Position numbers and translations under genes: made by a program
Notes under the pieces: model-generated
Seen by the model: the letters and a program-made list of their open reading frames with translations, nothing else
Told to the model about the DNA's origin: nothing
The model's database searches: none
Assembly (NCBI RefSeq): GCF_964656455.1
Contig: NC_135718.1
Coordinates: forward strand, 148,348,762 to 148,412,761
DNA from: Halichoerus grypus
Taxonomy: Eukaryota > Chordata > Mammalia > Carnivora > Phocidae
Reading direction: 5' to 3'
Length of the DNA: 64,000 nucleotides
Part shown: positions 22,566-33,284 of the stretch, in pieces
Position numbering within the stretch: position 1 is the first letter of the stretch
Layout of the letters: the number at the start of each line of letters is the position of its first letter

Positions 22566-22754
22566 TCAAGGAGATTTAGTTTCTGGGTTTGATCTTTAAA
22601 TGACCAATAGATTTCATCTTTTTGTAAGGCAGTTAAAATCCTTCCCTTCCCCTTTCCCTATTGACCTCATCACACATCAGCTCTTCAACTGGGATGGCCA
22701 ATGCCAAGGTGTTAATAAATGCTTTGGTAACCTAACTAGGGGAAAAGAATTTAA

Positions 22755-22880
22755 GTGAAGTGGGATAAGTATCTAGGTCTGGATCTATCATTAATTAGTT
22801 GTGTGATCCTCGATCAGCCATTTTACTTCTTCATTCCCAGTTTCCCCAGTGGAGAGATGAGATATTGGTACCAGTGATTC
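22755..22880 (+). repeat. MIR fragment
   Basis: 'ctggatctatcattaattagttgtgtgatcctcgatcagccattttacttcttcattcccagtttcc' follows the sense MIR core ('ctgccacttactagctgtgtgaccttgggcaagttacttaacctctctgtgcctcagtttcc'). Confidence 0.75.
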
Positions 22881-23007
22881 AAGAGGCTCATCTTGTCTCT
22901 GAAACTTTATAAAATAGAAACAACCAGCCATTTCATTTTGTATACAATGTAATTTGTGTTCTATAACACGTTTTGGTCTTTGGTTCTTATTTAAATTATT
23001 GACTTTT

Positions 23008-23224
23008 TTCTTACAGATGTATTTATTTATTTGAGAGACAGAGAGAGAGAGAGAGAGAACATGAGTGGGGGCAGGGGCAGAGGGAGAGGGAGAGAGAATC
23101 TCAAGCAAACTCCCTGAGTGGATCCTGGAGCCCGACATGGTACTCGATCTCATGACCCTGAGATCCCAACCTGAACTGAAACCAAGAGTCAGCTGCTTAA
23201 GGGACTGCACCAACCAGGCGTCCC
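23008..23224 (-). mobile_element. Can-SINE, antisense
   Basis: Tail complement 'atgtatttatttatttgagagacagagag', '(GA)n', 'tactcgatctcatgaccctgagatcc' and head complement 'caccaaccaggcgtccc'. TSD aaattattgactttt at 22993-23007 against aatttattgactttt at 23225-23239. The 140-codon antisense frame at 22791-23213 runs through this SINE and is not a gene. Confidence 0.95.
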
Positions 23225-23372
23225 AATTTATTGACTTTTAATTAAGTTTTCTAAACAGAGCCCTAGACATAAAGAGATATTTTTTTTTCAAGTTAGGTGA
23301 AAATGTAATACTTTGGGGATGATGCAAATTCAAATTCTGGTTTAAACTGTTTGCTTCTAAGAATACGGTTCG

Positions 23373-23578
23373 ACATGAGAGACGATGGACTCTGAAAAAC
23401 AAACAGGGTTCTAGAGGGGAGGGGGGTGGGAGGATGGGTTAGCCTGGTGATGGGTATTGAGGAGGGCACATTCTGCATGGAGCACTGGGTGTTATGCACA
23501 AACAATGAATCATGGAACACTACATCTAAAACTAATGATGTAATGTATGGGGATTAACATAATAAAAAAATTAAAAAA
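23373..23578 (+). mobile_element. 5'-truncated carnivoran L1, 3' UTR only
   Basis: 'gacgatggactctgaaaaac', 'agaggggaggggggtgggaggatgggttagcctggtgatgggtatt', 'catggagcactgggtgttatgc', 'aatgaatcatggaacactacatc' and 'gatgtaatgtatgg' are the 3' UTR of the L1 lineage active in carnivorans. It ends in an AATAAA/poly(A) tail. TSD about 15 bp (23359-23373 and 23579-23593) with one mismatch. Confidence 0.93.
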
Positions 23579-23593
23579 AAGAATATGGTTCGA

Positions 23594-24034
23594 ATTAGAT
23601 ATGAGACTATAGACTATATTCTATACTATATAAACGTATAGAATACGTTTATCTTTTGACTTTCTAGAGAAATCAAGGAATCTCTGAATAAGATTTGGTG
23701 AAATTATTGTAGATTTCGGTTAACAGTTTTATTTGAGGTCACTAATTCTGTATCTTTAACTGAGATATTGGTGGATGGTATATTTAGGATAATTTCCGTT
23801 TTAACTTAAAAAGCTCCCACTTATTTTCTAGAAAAAGGTGAAATACACAGTAAATGTAATTGAAGCAGCATAATTAATTTGGAAATCCAGAAACCCTGTG
23901 TTTTTTATATATATACGTCTTATACTACAACTACATATATAAATGGCTCGTGGTATCTATCATTTTCTAGAGCAAAACTAATTTCCCCAAATCATCTAAA
24001 AATGTTCTTAGACATAAAAACAATCATCAATTTG
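23594..24034. other. Unassigned AT-rich sequence
   Basis: No repeat or gene recognised. Confidence 0.35.
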
Positions 24035-24465
24035 TTGAATTCCCATCATATCACTCTGCTGTTAAAACAAAAAACACCTTTAATAAGTCTCTACTGTTTA
24101 TTAACTAAAGTGCAAATGTGTCAGCTTGACATCCATGATCTTTCATAATCTGACCACACCCAGTGTTTAAGTCATATTTTACCTAATGTGATTCTGGTAA
24201 TTTCCCTTCAGATACTACTATGTCATTTATTCAACACACCTTGCATTTTCCCACTGACATGCCCTTTGCTCATTCTCTGTTTATCAAATATCTATCAATT
24301 CTTAAAGTGTGAGCCAAATGCTACTTTCTTTGTGAATCTATCTCTTCTAATGAGAATTAATTTCTCCTTCCCTCCCCTTACCTGTGTTCTCACAATATTT
24401 TGTTGGTATCTCTTTTGTGGCATTTAACACACTTGTCTTATAGAATAGCTAATGTCAGAGGGCTG
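24035..24465 (+). repeat. L2 3' half
   Basis: Colinear with sense L2: 'catcatatcactctgctgttaaaac', 'catgatctttcataatctgaccac', 'cttgcattttcccactgacatgccctttgctcattctctg', 'catttaacacacttgtcttatag'. No L2 3' terminus is recognisable, so the copy seems to break off here. Confidence 0.75.
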
Positions 24466-25109
24466 CTAAATAGAATTGTCATTTGCTTAAAGGAAAGCTA
24501 ATATGTGAAAAAATCAGAACTTATAAAACACATTCACTAGGAAATTATTATTTTCATAGCAAGAAGATTCTTAAGCTGACAAGATAATTTGCTGTGAAAT
24601 TCTTTGAAATTTCAAATACTTTTAATGCACTGAATATTATTTGATTTATCACAGTTAAATTTAACTGAACTCTTTAGGGCACATACCTATTGCATAAATT
24701 GAGATAGTAAAAAATAAATGAAATTCATTTTGGTTCATAAAAATCTAAAACTTGGAATCAAAGTGGTAGTATAACTACTGGACCATTCATTTTAAATGTG
24801 TACAAGAATTTTGTAGACTCTGTGACTCTCCAGGGAGTTCAGATTCTCTATATCAGGAGGAAAGCTCAGGCCCTACCTACAGCTTGACTTCTTGCAGAAT
24901 CTTTGAGCAGGATCATATGAGGTTTTAGTCATTTTATGAAACCACCAATAGCCTTGCTCAGGAAATACCAACAACCATGCTGGGCAGAGGGAGTTGGTTG
25001 TTTTGTGCTGAAAGGGAATAGGAAGCAAGAAAGACCTCCATCTGCTGGAAAAACACCATGGGTTATTTGGACACTGAACTGAGCTTTTTTTTTTCCCACT
25101 CAGATTCAT
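24466..25109. other. Unassigned sequence
   Basis: AT-rich to about 24840. The 78-codon antisense frame at 24873-25109 shows no recognisable domain. Confidence 0.35.
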
Positions 25110-25615
25110 TCTTCCTTCTTTTCTTAGTTCAAGTCCCAGAAAACTATAATCCCTAGACTCTCTTACCCTCTTGCTTCATGGTGGGCTTGGCCAGTAGGCA
25201 GGACAGGTAGAAGATTGAAGGGTTGGTGGAAGGGAAAATCCAGGACATCCTGTCTCTTCTCTCTTTATTTCATATGATGTATCTGGCCAGGACTGTGTCT
25301 CTCCTATACCTCCCCTCCCCCAGGAGCTTTCTCTACAATCTTAGCTTCTGCCAAGAAGACATACCACAGTGGTAGCTTGGTCTAATGACCCTGGGACCTG
25401 GACTCTGGTAACACTATACCTTATATATGAGCCTTCATTCCTAGGGGTAGCATTGATTTTCTGTTTTTGCTCATCTCTGGATTTCCCCACTTTTCTTTTT
25501 GGTTTCTTAATTCTTTCACCACGTATATAAATAATTTTCTGCATTAAAATACTTTTGTTTGAAATATATAAAGTGGTTTCTGCTCTTCTGATTGGATCCT
25601 GACTGCCAAAAACCC
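25110..25615 (+). repeat. Possible LTR or MER-type repeat, family uncertain
   Basis: 'cccagaaaactataatccctagactctcttaccctcttgcttcatgg' and the end 'gcattaaaatacttttgtttgaaatatataaagtggtttctgctcttctgattggatcctgactgcc' read like an old LTR with a terminal transcript region. I cannot name it and found no TSD. Confidence 0.3.
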
Positions 25616-25679
25616 TCAGTTCTGAAACTCATCTCTACAAAGCGATGAGGAAAAACTACCTCAAAAATGTAGTCTATTC

Positions 25680-25890
25680 TGCTCTAGGTACATTTGCATA
25701 TATTATGTTATGAGCCTTCCAATAACAGTATAAGACAGGTTTCATTATTCCCATCTTGCAGATGATGAGACTGGAAATCAAAAGGTTACATAATTTGCCT
25801 GAGGACTGAAAGATTAATAGTGTCAGAGATAAGATTCATACTTGGCTTTCTATTTCCAAGCCTATTGCACAGATAGGCATAGAACACCTC
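25680..25890 (-). repeat. MIR
   Basis: 'cattattcccatcttgcagatgatgagactggaaatcaaaaggttacataatttgcctgaggactgaaagattaatagtgtcagagataagattcatac' matches antisense MIR over its length. Confidence 0.8.
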
Positions 25891-26344
25891 TTTTCAGTGC
25901 CATAAGAAACTCAAAGTAGATCCATTAACTTTGTCTATTTTCAAGTGGAATTGTTTGTAACTCTTAATCAGAAGATGCTTGCACAATCTTCCTACCTTTC
26001 ATCTTAGAATGAACTTGTAGGGATTATGTATCATTAGTCATAGAAAGTATTATTACAAAAAATAGTCAAAGAACATTTAATGGAAAAAAATAGTCTAACA
26101 TTCCTGTCAGGGTCAAAGTTGTCCTTTCTCTTCCTGAAAAAACTCTGCAGCGTCACATGTAAGATGATGCAGTCCAGGGTCATATGAAATGCCATCATTG
26201 GGGATCCCAGGCTTCAGACTCAATTATTTTGCCTTTTAAATACAAATGCACTAGAGGGAATTTAAAACCACGCAGGCCTGAAATCAGATTGCTTTCTTTG
26301 TTAGGATATATGAGATCTGTTATTTGCCCTAAGAATTAGAATTT
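25891..26344. other. Unassigned sequence
   Basis: Nothing recognisable. Confidence 0.35.
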
Positions 26345-26430
26345 TATGCATTTATTCATTCATTCAACAAAAGTGTTTTTGAAGACTCCCAGATATAAGC
26401 TATTCAATCAGATTCTGCAAAAGTTCACTT
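26345..26430 (-). repeat. L2 3' terminus fragment
   Basis: 'tgcatttattcattcattcaacaaaagtgtttttgaagactcccagatataagc' resembles the antisense L2 3' end with its (TTCA) simple tail. Confidence 0.55.
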
Positions 26431-26447
26431 AAGAAAGAGAGTATGAC

Positions 26448-26673
26448 GGGGTACCTGGGTGGCTCAGTCAGTTAAGCATTTGAATCTCCATTTTGGCTCA
26501 GGTCATGATCTCAAGTGGTGAGATCGAGCCCTATGTCAGGCTCCATGCTCAGCAGGGAGTCTGCTTGGGGTCTTTCTCTCTTCCTCTCCCTCTGCCCCTC
26601 CCCCCACATATATGGGTGCTCGCTCTCTCTCTCTCTCTCTCTCATAAATAAATAAATAAATAAATAAATAAAT
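26448..26673 (+). mobile_element. Can-SINE
   Basis: Head 'ggggtacctgggtggctcagtcagttaagc', then 'ggctcaggtcatgatctcaagtggtgagatcgagcc', a (CT)n expansion at 26622-26643, and an (AAAT)n tail of about seven repeats. TSD agtatgac at 26440-26447 and 26674-26681. The (CT)n and (AAAT)n tracts are both likely length-variable. Confidence 0.95.
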
Positions 26674-26681
26674 AGTATGAC

Positions 26682-27229
26682 AATATCACACAAAAAATGC
26701 ATATATATTCAAGGATTTTCTCTTATTTCTAGAACCCAAAAGCTACCTTGCATTGGGTACCTGGCTTCTACCTCCTTCCACATTTTTAGAGCCAGACTAC
26801 CAAGATTTTTCAGACACATTCTTGTATTCTAGTTACTTCCTTCTGTAGGTATTACTTCCTTTTTAATATCTCAATCCTTCTACCCTTGGTCCTATAGACT
26901 CTGATTTTCTCTTTGGCAAATACTGCTTTTCCTTTAAAGTTTTCCAAGTTCAGAAGACCCCACCTCCCTTCTGCAGTATACACATATGTATGTCCAGTTA
27001 TTTCTTACTTCCAGCTCTGGAGGTCAGTAAATTCTGTGGCCATGAAGCTTTGGGCATCTGGACAAAGAATAAGAAACTGGGAAATCAAAATGAATTCTTG
27101 AAAGAAATAGGAAATAAACTAATTTTGATTTGTGGCTAGGACTGAGTGGGAATCCCAAAGTAGCATGAAGATCCTGGATATCTGGGAGGATGAATAAATT
27201 ATCTGGCAAAAGCTGTGGATGTATTCTCT
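26682..27229. other. Unassigned sequence
   Basis: No repeat recognised. Overlapping frames on both strands (26913-27209) appear accidental. Confidence 0.35.
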
Positions 27230-27470
27230 ATGGCTCTAGGATTGTGGGTAATGAGTGCAAGTTCAATACAAGGAAAACCTTTATGAAACAGAACTTTACA
27301 AAACAAGATGGGTGCTCTCTGGATCTAGTGACTTTTTTGTGCTGCAGGTACATGTAAGCATCAGTGAGATTCCACATGGTGTGACTGTCATAGAGCAAAT
27401 TGAACCACTTGGATGAACAGTTGCACTTCATGGTCCTTAAGGTCCCTTCCAACACTGACATTACAACCTG
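27230..27470 (+). repeat. Possible CR1/L3-type LINE 3' end
   Basis: The end 'cacttggatgaacagttgcacttcatggtccttaaggtcccttccaacactgacatt' resembles the 'ggtcccttccaac' 3' terminus of CR1-like LINEs. The rest is too diverged to match by eye. Confidence 0.35.
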
Positions 27471-27779
27471 AGGCTCACTATGTGCCTACATGCTAGATAA
27501 GAGTTCTATTTTTCAACTACTCATCCTCCATGTATATACTTTGCCTTTGTAATTCTAGATTATTCTTACTCTCATAAGCTGGCTTTTTGATGTGTCTTAA
27601 GTATCCATATGGGGCCAAGTATGTGCTAGGAAGAAGAAAAATGAGAAACAAAAGATAAATTCTGTTAAACTCAGCTTCATCTTTTTTCACAACCCGGCAA
27701 GGGCTTCTCAAAGCAAAATGCATACATTTCTCAAGTATATTTGTGCCAAGAGTCTTCATGAAAATCTTTTGCAACAGAA
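27471..27779. other. Unassigned sequence
   Basis: Nothing recognisable; an 88-codon antisense frame (27517-27783) has no domain. Confidence 0.35.
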
Positions 27780-28015
27780 ACAAAAAGGCCTGGTTCCTGG
27801 AGAAAATTATCAGAGCCTTGCCTGAGTTCCTGCCGGTGGAGCCTCATCACCCAGGGCCGGCAGATAATATGGTTATCTGCTGGGGTGGAACCAGCTCATT
27901 TGCGTGTCATGAGGCTGGCAGTTCTGTGTGCCCAGGGCACATTAAATTTTTACCTTACGCATGTCAAGAGTACTTGGGCCACTGCCACCTTCTCCTCCCC
28001 TGCTCTCCAACTTCT
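27780..28015. other. Candidate enhancer with paired GATA sites
   Basis: Repeat-free, with retained CpGs ('ctgccggtgg', 'agggccggcag', 'ttgcgtgtc', 'ttacgcatg'). At 27861-27879 CAGATAA and TTATCTG form a perfect 7-bp inverted repeat around a 5-bp spacer, i.e. two opposed GATA-factor sites. The 105-codon frame across here (27743-28060) lacks any recognisable domain. Confidence 0.3.
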
Positions 28016-28109
28016 ATTTTCTTTCTCTGGTTTTCACATCATGTCTACCAGAGTCAGTGAGGAATAGTTTCTGTCCTTTGCTCTTTGTAGAGCCCATTTG
28101 GCTTTCTCT

Positions 28110-28405
28110 TGCTTTGCAACTACCAACAAAACAAGGCCTTACTCATAAGCCCAACTTATAGGTTTAGCTTATCCTGCAAAATATATCTTGACCTGACTAT
28201 TCTCCTTCATGTGTACTGTACTACGTTGGGACCAGTGAAATCCCCCAATTCTTCAGTCTTTTATTTTGCTTCTCTCCCCTGTGCCTCGAATGTCCCACAT
28301 AATCCCATCAATCTTTATGTGTTTCACTTCTATCCATTCTTCAAGACTCAGCTCTTGACAGCCTGGAAAACCCACTGTTTATCAAAGTACTGGGGAATGT
28401 GCTGG
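28110..28405 (+). repeat. L2 3' half fragment
   Basis: 'ttttattttgcttctctcccctgtgcctcgaatgtcccac' and 'cacttctatccattcttcaagactcagctcttgacagcctggaaaacc' match the sense L2 stretch 'tgcctggaatgctcttcc ... actcatccttcaggtctcagctcaaatgtcacc'. The 99-codon frame here is not a gene. Confidence 0.65.
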
Positions 28406-28429
28406 TGAGGGAAGCACCAGCATCATGGA

Positions 28430-29990
28430 GAAGGTGTTCTCGGCAGGCCAAGGCTCATGGTAGGATATGCCATTTCAGGAAAGAACCCTGGATGGAAAAG
28501 AAATGGCAACATTTCAAGCTAATAGAGGATATGTGATAGTTTTAAACCATCAAAAGCAAGATGGGAAGAATTATCATAAGGAGTGACAAGATTAGAATTG
28601 TAGTTGGGGGCCAATAAGAGTATTGTTATATCTATAAAGCAAATGACATAAACAAGGGGTCTGAAGTCAGCTGTCCTGCCAAAATTTCATAATCCCTTGC
28701 CTAGCTTACAGATCTGAGACAGTATTCAAGTCAGGAATTCACTGACTGGAGGATAGGTATGGTCCCCAGGATAAAAGACTCTGGAATATCATGGCAAATG
28801 TTATCAGGTAATGATTCCCTCAGTCCCTTCTATGGCACTACCGACACAGCAAGGGAGTTATGGCCATTTCCTTAGGAGATAATACACAGGGGAATATTCA
28901 AATATTTAGAAGGCCCTTGGGCATGGGGTCCAGGATCACACTGATACCCAGGAACTTGAAGCATGAGAATACCCCCTTCCTTTAGACTAGTGAATATGGG
29001 TACCAGGCAATAAATATGATCCTGGCCCAAGCCTGAATTACAGTGGATCTACAGACTCACCATTAGTCATTCCCCATCCCACTTTCTTGGTGTTTCCACA
29101 ACTCCATATTGGTTCCCTTGCTATGGGATTTGAACTGTCATCATGGGAAGACCAACAGAAAGCTTCTGAAACTATCTCCACCCCAGACCATGAGAGTAAA
29201 ATAAAAGCAGTATGTTAAGAAAGGGCTTACAGCACATGCAGCCTGTAATTCAAACAGTCCAGCTACTTGGGGCATGTGACCTGCCAAGCCCAGGATATTA
29301 GAGGGATCTCTTGTGATAAAAGGTGCCACTTGGGATTTGTGGCAAGCCTATAGGAGTGGGTAAGTGTGAATAATATCTTTGAATCATTTATGACATTCAC
29401 TAGAAAGTGTTCACCACAGAAGCGACATTGAATAAAAAGTAAACGGAATGACTCAGACAACTGAGCTCAGCCAGCCTCTATGGTAGCTCAATAGGTGCAA
29501 GAGTGGTGTGGCCATGGTGGCAGGGATGGAGGTGATGTATAGTCAAGAGCATGGGGTCCCACTTACCAAGGCTGACCTAGATACTGCTGCTAGTGTTTGC
29601 CTAACTTAACAGCAACAGAAATTAGGCTGAGCCCTTCATACAGCATCATCTCTCAAGGGGGCAACTAGCAAGTTGACTACATTTTACCACTTTTCCCAGA
29701 GAAGTGGTGAATGTGATTTATCTTGAATGGAATCAACACATATTCTGGATATGGCTTTGCCCATCCTGCCTGCAGGGCTCCAGCCAATACCACTATCACA
29801 GGACTTCTAGAATGTTTAATCTATCATCATGGAATCCTGATAACACCACATTAGACCAAGGCAACTACTTTAAAGCAAAGGAGATGTGTCAGTGGACACC
29901 TGGCCATGAGCTCTACTACTTCTATAAGGTATCTATTGCTGCACCTAACAATTGCCCCTTGTTAGAATAAAAAACACATCTTTCATTCGT
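28430..29990 (+). mobile_element. Decayed ERVL-type retroviral interior (pol remnant)
   Basis: An ancient endogenous retrovirus relic. The best-matching part is 29490-29960, which follows the order of the integrase half of ERVL pol at nucleotide level (for example 'agttgactacattttaccacttttcc' and 'atattctggatatggctttgcccatcctgcc'). Upstream phrases such as 'attagagggatctcttgtgataaaag' fit the RT/RNase H side. There are many stops and shifts and no long frame (88 codons at most, 29704-29970), so no protein can be made. No paired LTRs are seen next to it. Confidence 0.55.
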
Positions 29991-30354
29991 ACTCGCCTCT
30001 AGTGCTTTGTAGAATGAAAGTTCACACCTAAAACCCTACTCCTGCTATTTGCTATTGATAAATACTAAGGGAAAAGGATGTTGTACAATGACCTTTTACT
30101 TAGTATGAAGGAGAGACTGGACTCTGGAATTACATTTGATTCCTTGAAGCTCCTGTGAATGCCATGTAGAATCTTCCTCCTTCAAGACATTCCCCTCTTT
30201 TGGGGAATTCTCTCTACATCAATCAACACCTCTTGGGAACTATACCGTGTTATTTTTCATAAGTTATGCATGCCTGCTCCCTACATGCTAGCTTTCTTTA
30301 TGGCATATTTCTGCACGATTACATGGGTAAGCTATGCGATGAAGCTGATCCTTT
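29991..30354. other. Unassigned sequence
   Basis: No repeat recognised. It may belong to the retroviral relic on its left but shows no LTR features. Confidence 0.3.
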
Positions 30355-30577
30355 AAGCATACTGTGGCCTGTATACCATGTCTGGCCCACCGTCTGTTTT
30401 TGTAAAGTTTTATTGGAACACAGCCGTGCTCATTCACTTATCATCTATGGCTGTTTTCACACTGCAGTGGTACAGCTGAGTAGTTTTGACAGAGAACGCA
30501 TGCCCCTGCAAAGTCTAAAGTATTTATTATCTGACACTTAACAGGAAAAAGTTTGTCAACCTCTGCTTTAAATCAAA
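30355..30577 (+). repeat. hAT-type MER element
   Basis: 'tctggcccaccgtctgtttttgtaaagttttattggaacacagccgtgctcattcacttatcatctatggctgttttcacactgcagtggtacagctgagtagttttgacagag' and 'aagtatttattatctgacacttaacaggaaaaagtttgtcaacctctgc' form a nearly complete copy of a well-known short mammalian DNA transposon with CAGGGG-type ends. I am sure of the repeat but not of its exact name. Confidence 0.85.
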
Positions 30578-30934
30578 GGCCAAAGATATCAGGACCACTT
30601 TTGGAATCCTTGTTTTTCACCAATATTTCCAGAGACAGATTTTAGTTTTAGGTAGAAGATAGAGATCACCTTGCTCACACTGAGCAATATCAAACCCAAA
30701 TACCATTTTCATATCTCTCTCTTTCAAAAGTGAATATATTTTACAGTAGGTATATAATCTGGCAACCTGGTATATGATCTTACTTGTTTCAAGACTCTGC
30801 TCTATTGTAGGCAGTGGTGGAAGAGAAGGGCCAGATAACAGGCTGAAATCACCATATAAAGAGCTTCTTTTCCAGAGCAGTGTTTTTCTTGAGGATCTGG
30901 GTCTTGTGTTCCACTTAAGACTCTTTCCAATTTC
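30578..30934. other. Unassigned sequence
   Basis: Nothing recognisable; opposed short frames at 30774-31035 are shadows across the L1 edge. Confidence 0.35.
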
Positions 30935-31600
30935 CTATGAGTTTTCCCCCCAGTTTTGTAGAAATATAATTGACATATAACATGTAATTGCATTAGATGA
31001 AGGTCTATGACATAATAATTTGATATCTTGTACATTGCAAAATGATCACCACATTAAGTTTAGTTAACATCCATCATCACACATACAATTCTTTCTTTTG
31101 ATGAGAACTTTTAAGATCTACTCTCTCCACGAGAGACTATGGACTCTGAGAAACAAACGGAAGGTTCTAGAGGAGAGGGAGGTGGGGGATGGGTTAGCCT
31201 GGTGATGGGTATTAAAGAGGGCACGTACTGCATGGAACACTGGGTGTTATATGCAAACAATGAATCATGGAACACTACATCAAAAACTAATGATGTAATA
31301 TATGGTGATTAACATAACATAATAAAATAAAAAAAAAAAAAGGTCTACTCTCTCCACAACTTTTAAATATGCAATATAGTATTGACTATAGTCACCATGC
31401 TCTATATTATACCCCCAGGACTTACTTGTCTTACAACTGCAAATTTGAACCCATTGACCACCTTCACCTACTTCCTCCTCCCCCCCACCCCAGCCACGCC
31501 TCTGGCAACCACTAATTTGTTCTCTGTTGGATTTTTTTAGATTCCACATATACTTGCTTATTACTTTTCTTTCAGTGAGGGTTCATCCCCTAAATTTTCA
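30935..31600. mobile_element. Old L1M fragment, split by a younger L1
   Basis: 'cccccagttttgtagaaatataattgacatataacatgtaattgc', 'gcaaaatgatcaccacattaagtttagttaacatcc', 'gatgagaacttttaagatctactctc', 'aatatgcaatatagtattgactatagtcaccatgctctatattatacccccaggacttac' and 'cattgaccaccttcacctacttcc' are an old mammalian L1M segment. It is interrupted at 31131-31343. I do not assign orientation. Confidence 0.8.
31131..31343 (+). mobile_element. 5'-truncated carnivoran L1, 3' UTR only
   Basis: Begins 'gagagactatggactctgag' and carries the same 3' UTR as the copy at 23373 ('gggttagcctggtgatgggtattaaagagggcacgtactgcatgg' and 'gatgtaatatatggtgattaac'), ending AATAAAATAAAA plus poly(A). A perfect 14-bp TSD, TCTACTCTCTCCAC, lies at 31117-31130 and 31344-31357. 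Younger than its L1M host. Confidence 0.96.
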
Positions 31601-31840
31601 GCCAACCACATCCCTCTTTGGGCTCTTTGGAAGGAATCATAGGCAAATGTTTGTCAGTGTGTCCTGAAGATGGAATCTCGTTATGTCTGTGTTAAGTATT
31701 ATTGATTAAGCAAAACTTCTGCTCTCTCTTCAGTCTTCCCACTAATTGTGTCCATGTTTCATTTTTCTAAGTGAACATGAATGTCACAGAGAGGATTTCC
31801 TATAGAAAAGCTGAAAGCCCAGCACTATCTCCCCTAAAAC
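31601..31840. other. Unassigned sequence
   Basis: Nothing recognisable. Confidence 0.35.
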
Positions 31841-32105
31841 AAATAGATTTTTCATTGAAATCAACATATCTTTCTGAATCGAATAGGTTTTCATGGGGCC
31901 AATAAATTTCTTCAAAACAATGCATTTTTATTACAACATATTTTTGTTCAAACCAATACTTTTTGACAACCAGATATTAATGACCTGGCCACAACTATAA
32001 ATTTACCCCAAACTATGTGTTTTCTCAGCAGAAAATAATTTTTCTTATACAAACAGATTTTTATTTGAATCAATCCTTTTCTGAAATCAGATATATTTCT
32101 GCAGG
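31841..32105. repeat. Degenerate tandem repeat, about 19-bp unit
   Basis: About 14 diverged units of 16-22 bp can be phased by eye. Each starts with an A-rich AATA/ACATA word, continues with a T-run, and ends in C or CC. Examples: 31863-31881 (aacatatctttctgaatcg), 31882-31900 (aataggttttcatggggcc) and 31935-31954 (aacatatttttgttcaaacc). It is too diverged to be a recent satellite and is not a repeat I can name. Confidence 0.55.
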
Positions 32106-33284
32106 GGACACTGGGAACCTCTCTACTAAGAAATGTCATTTTGTTTAAAGGAACATGGTCTGAGTTTCAAGCTTCCCTAGTGGCTTACCTTAAATATCTT
32201 TATTCAACAATGAGTGAGGTAAAGGCTATTAAAGAAAATCTACTTTTTTTTAAATCTGGAAATGCAGAAAGGTATCAATAGACACTTCTTATAGAGCCTC
32301 AAAGAAACAGAGCTTCGGTCCCATCTATTGTCAGGGCAGATACCAGCCAGCAGTATCCTGCTTCCTTAAGAGTAGCAGATGAGGCTCGTGTCCATCCTTA
32401 GAAATGCTCTGTAAGCCCACTAATAAGAGTGCACAGAGCCACAATATTACGGCCCTCTCTTTGGCACCAAGCAGCAATGACTGTATTGCCTTTTTTTTTT
32501 AAGGAACGTTATCTTGCATTTTCAGATTTTCTCTGTATTTAACCAAAGACTAGGGCAGACCTACTCTAAGGGAAGAATTTTATTATTACCAGTCATTTGT
32601 ACACATCAGCTTCTTTTTCTTCCATAGAAGCAGGTCCCCATCTTCTCAGGTACTGAATCTATAATCTTTCTCACATGGAAATCAAATACGAGAAATTCAT
32701 ATAATTGACTTAACATGTATAAGGAGTTTCTGGTCCCTGAAAGGCATAAAAGCAATTCCTAAATAAACTTTGCCAGTTAGATGTGATCATAAGAGGTGTA
32801 TTTCCAGGGTTTCCTTTTCTTTTTCTTTGCAAGTATGTGCCCAGTTGATCAGCTTAAGGCCTCAACAAAGATTCATCAATTCTAGAATGTCTAGGGACTG
32901 CCATCTTTGTCTCAACCACAGTAAATTTATGGGACCTGTGTTTCTTGCTACCAGTATGAGCACATTCATTTTTCTGTTTCCCACTCATTTTCATAAAATA
33001 ATAAAAGAAAAACACAAAGGGAATGTTCAAATAATTACACAACGTTTTTCCAAACAAAGGTAGCTGTGCAGCCAAAGGTGGGCTCTTGGCTGGAAGATTG
33101 TATAGTCACTCAAAATAGTCAATTCTCACCTAATGGAAAGAAGTTCACTTTCAGTGTACATGAGACAGTTTGGGGCTAACAATGTATGAGGTAAAAATGC
33201 CTGTGTTGTCAAAAATTAAGGACCTTGTTGAATGGAGAAAAACATTGAAAATGGAACACTTGGCTTTTTATTAATAAACATATT
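32106..33284. other. Unassigned sequence
   Basis: About 1.2 kb with no named repeat. The part around 32320-32490 is balanced and CpG-retaining ('ggctcgtgtcc', 'attacggccctc'), so it may be conserved. Opposed frames at 32770-33075 are not credible genes. Confidence 0.3.

Noticed and set aside
22791..23213. 140-codon antisense frame
   Set aside because: More than half of it is the translated Can-SINE at 23008-23224, including its GA-rich middle and tRNA-like head.
31841..32105. CRISPR-like array
   Set aside because: Units are diverged, lack spacer/repeat alternation, and the genome is mammalian.
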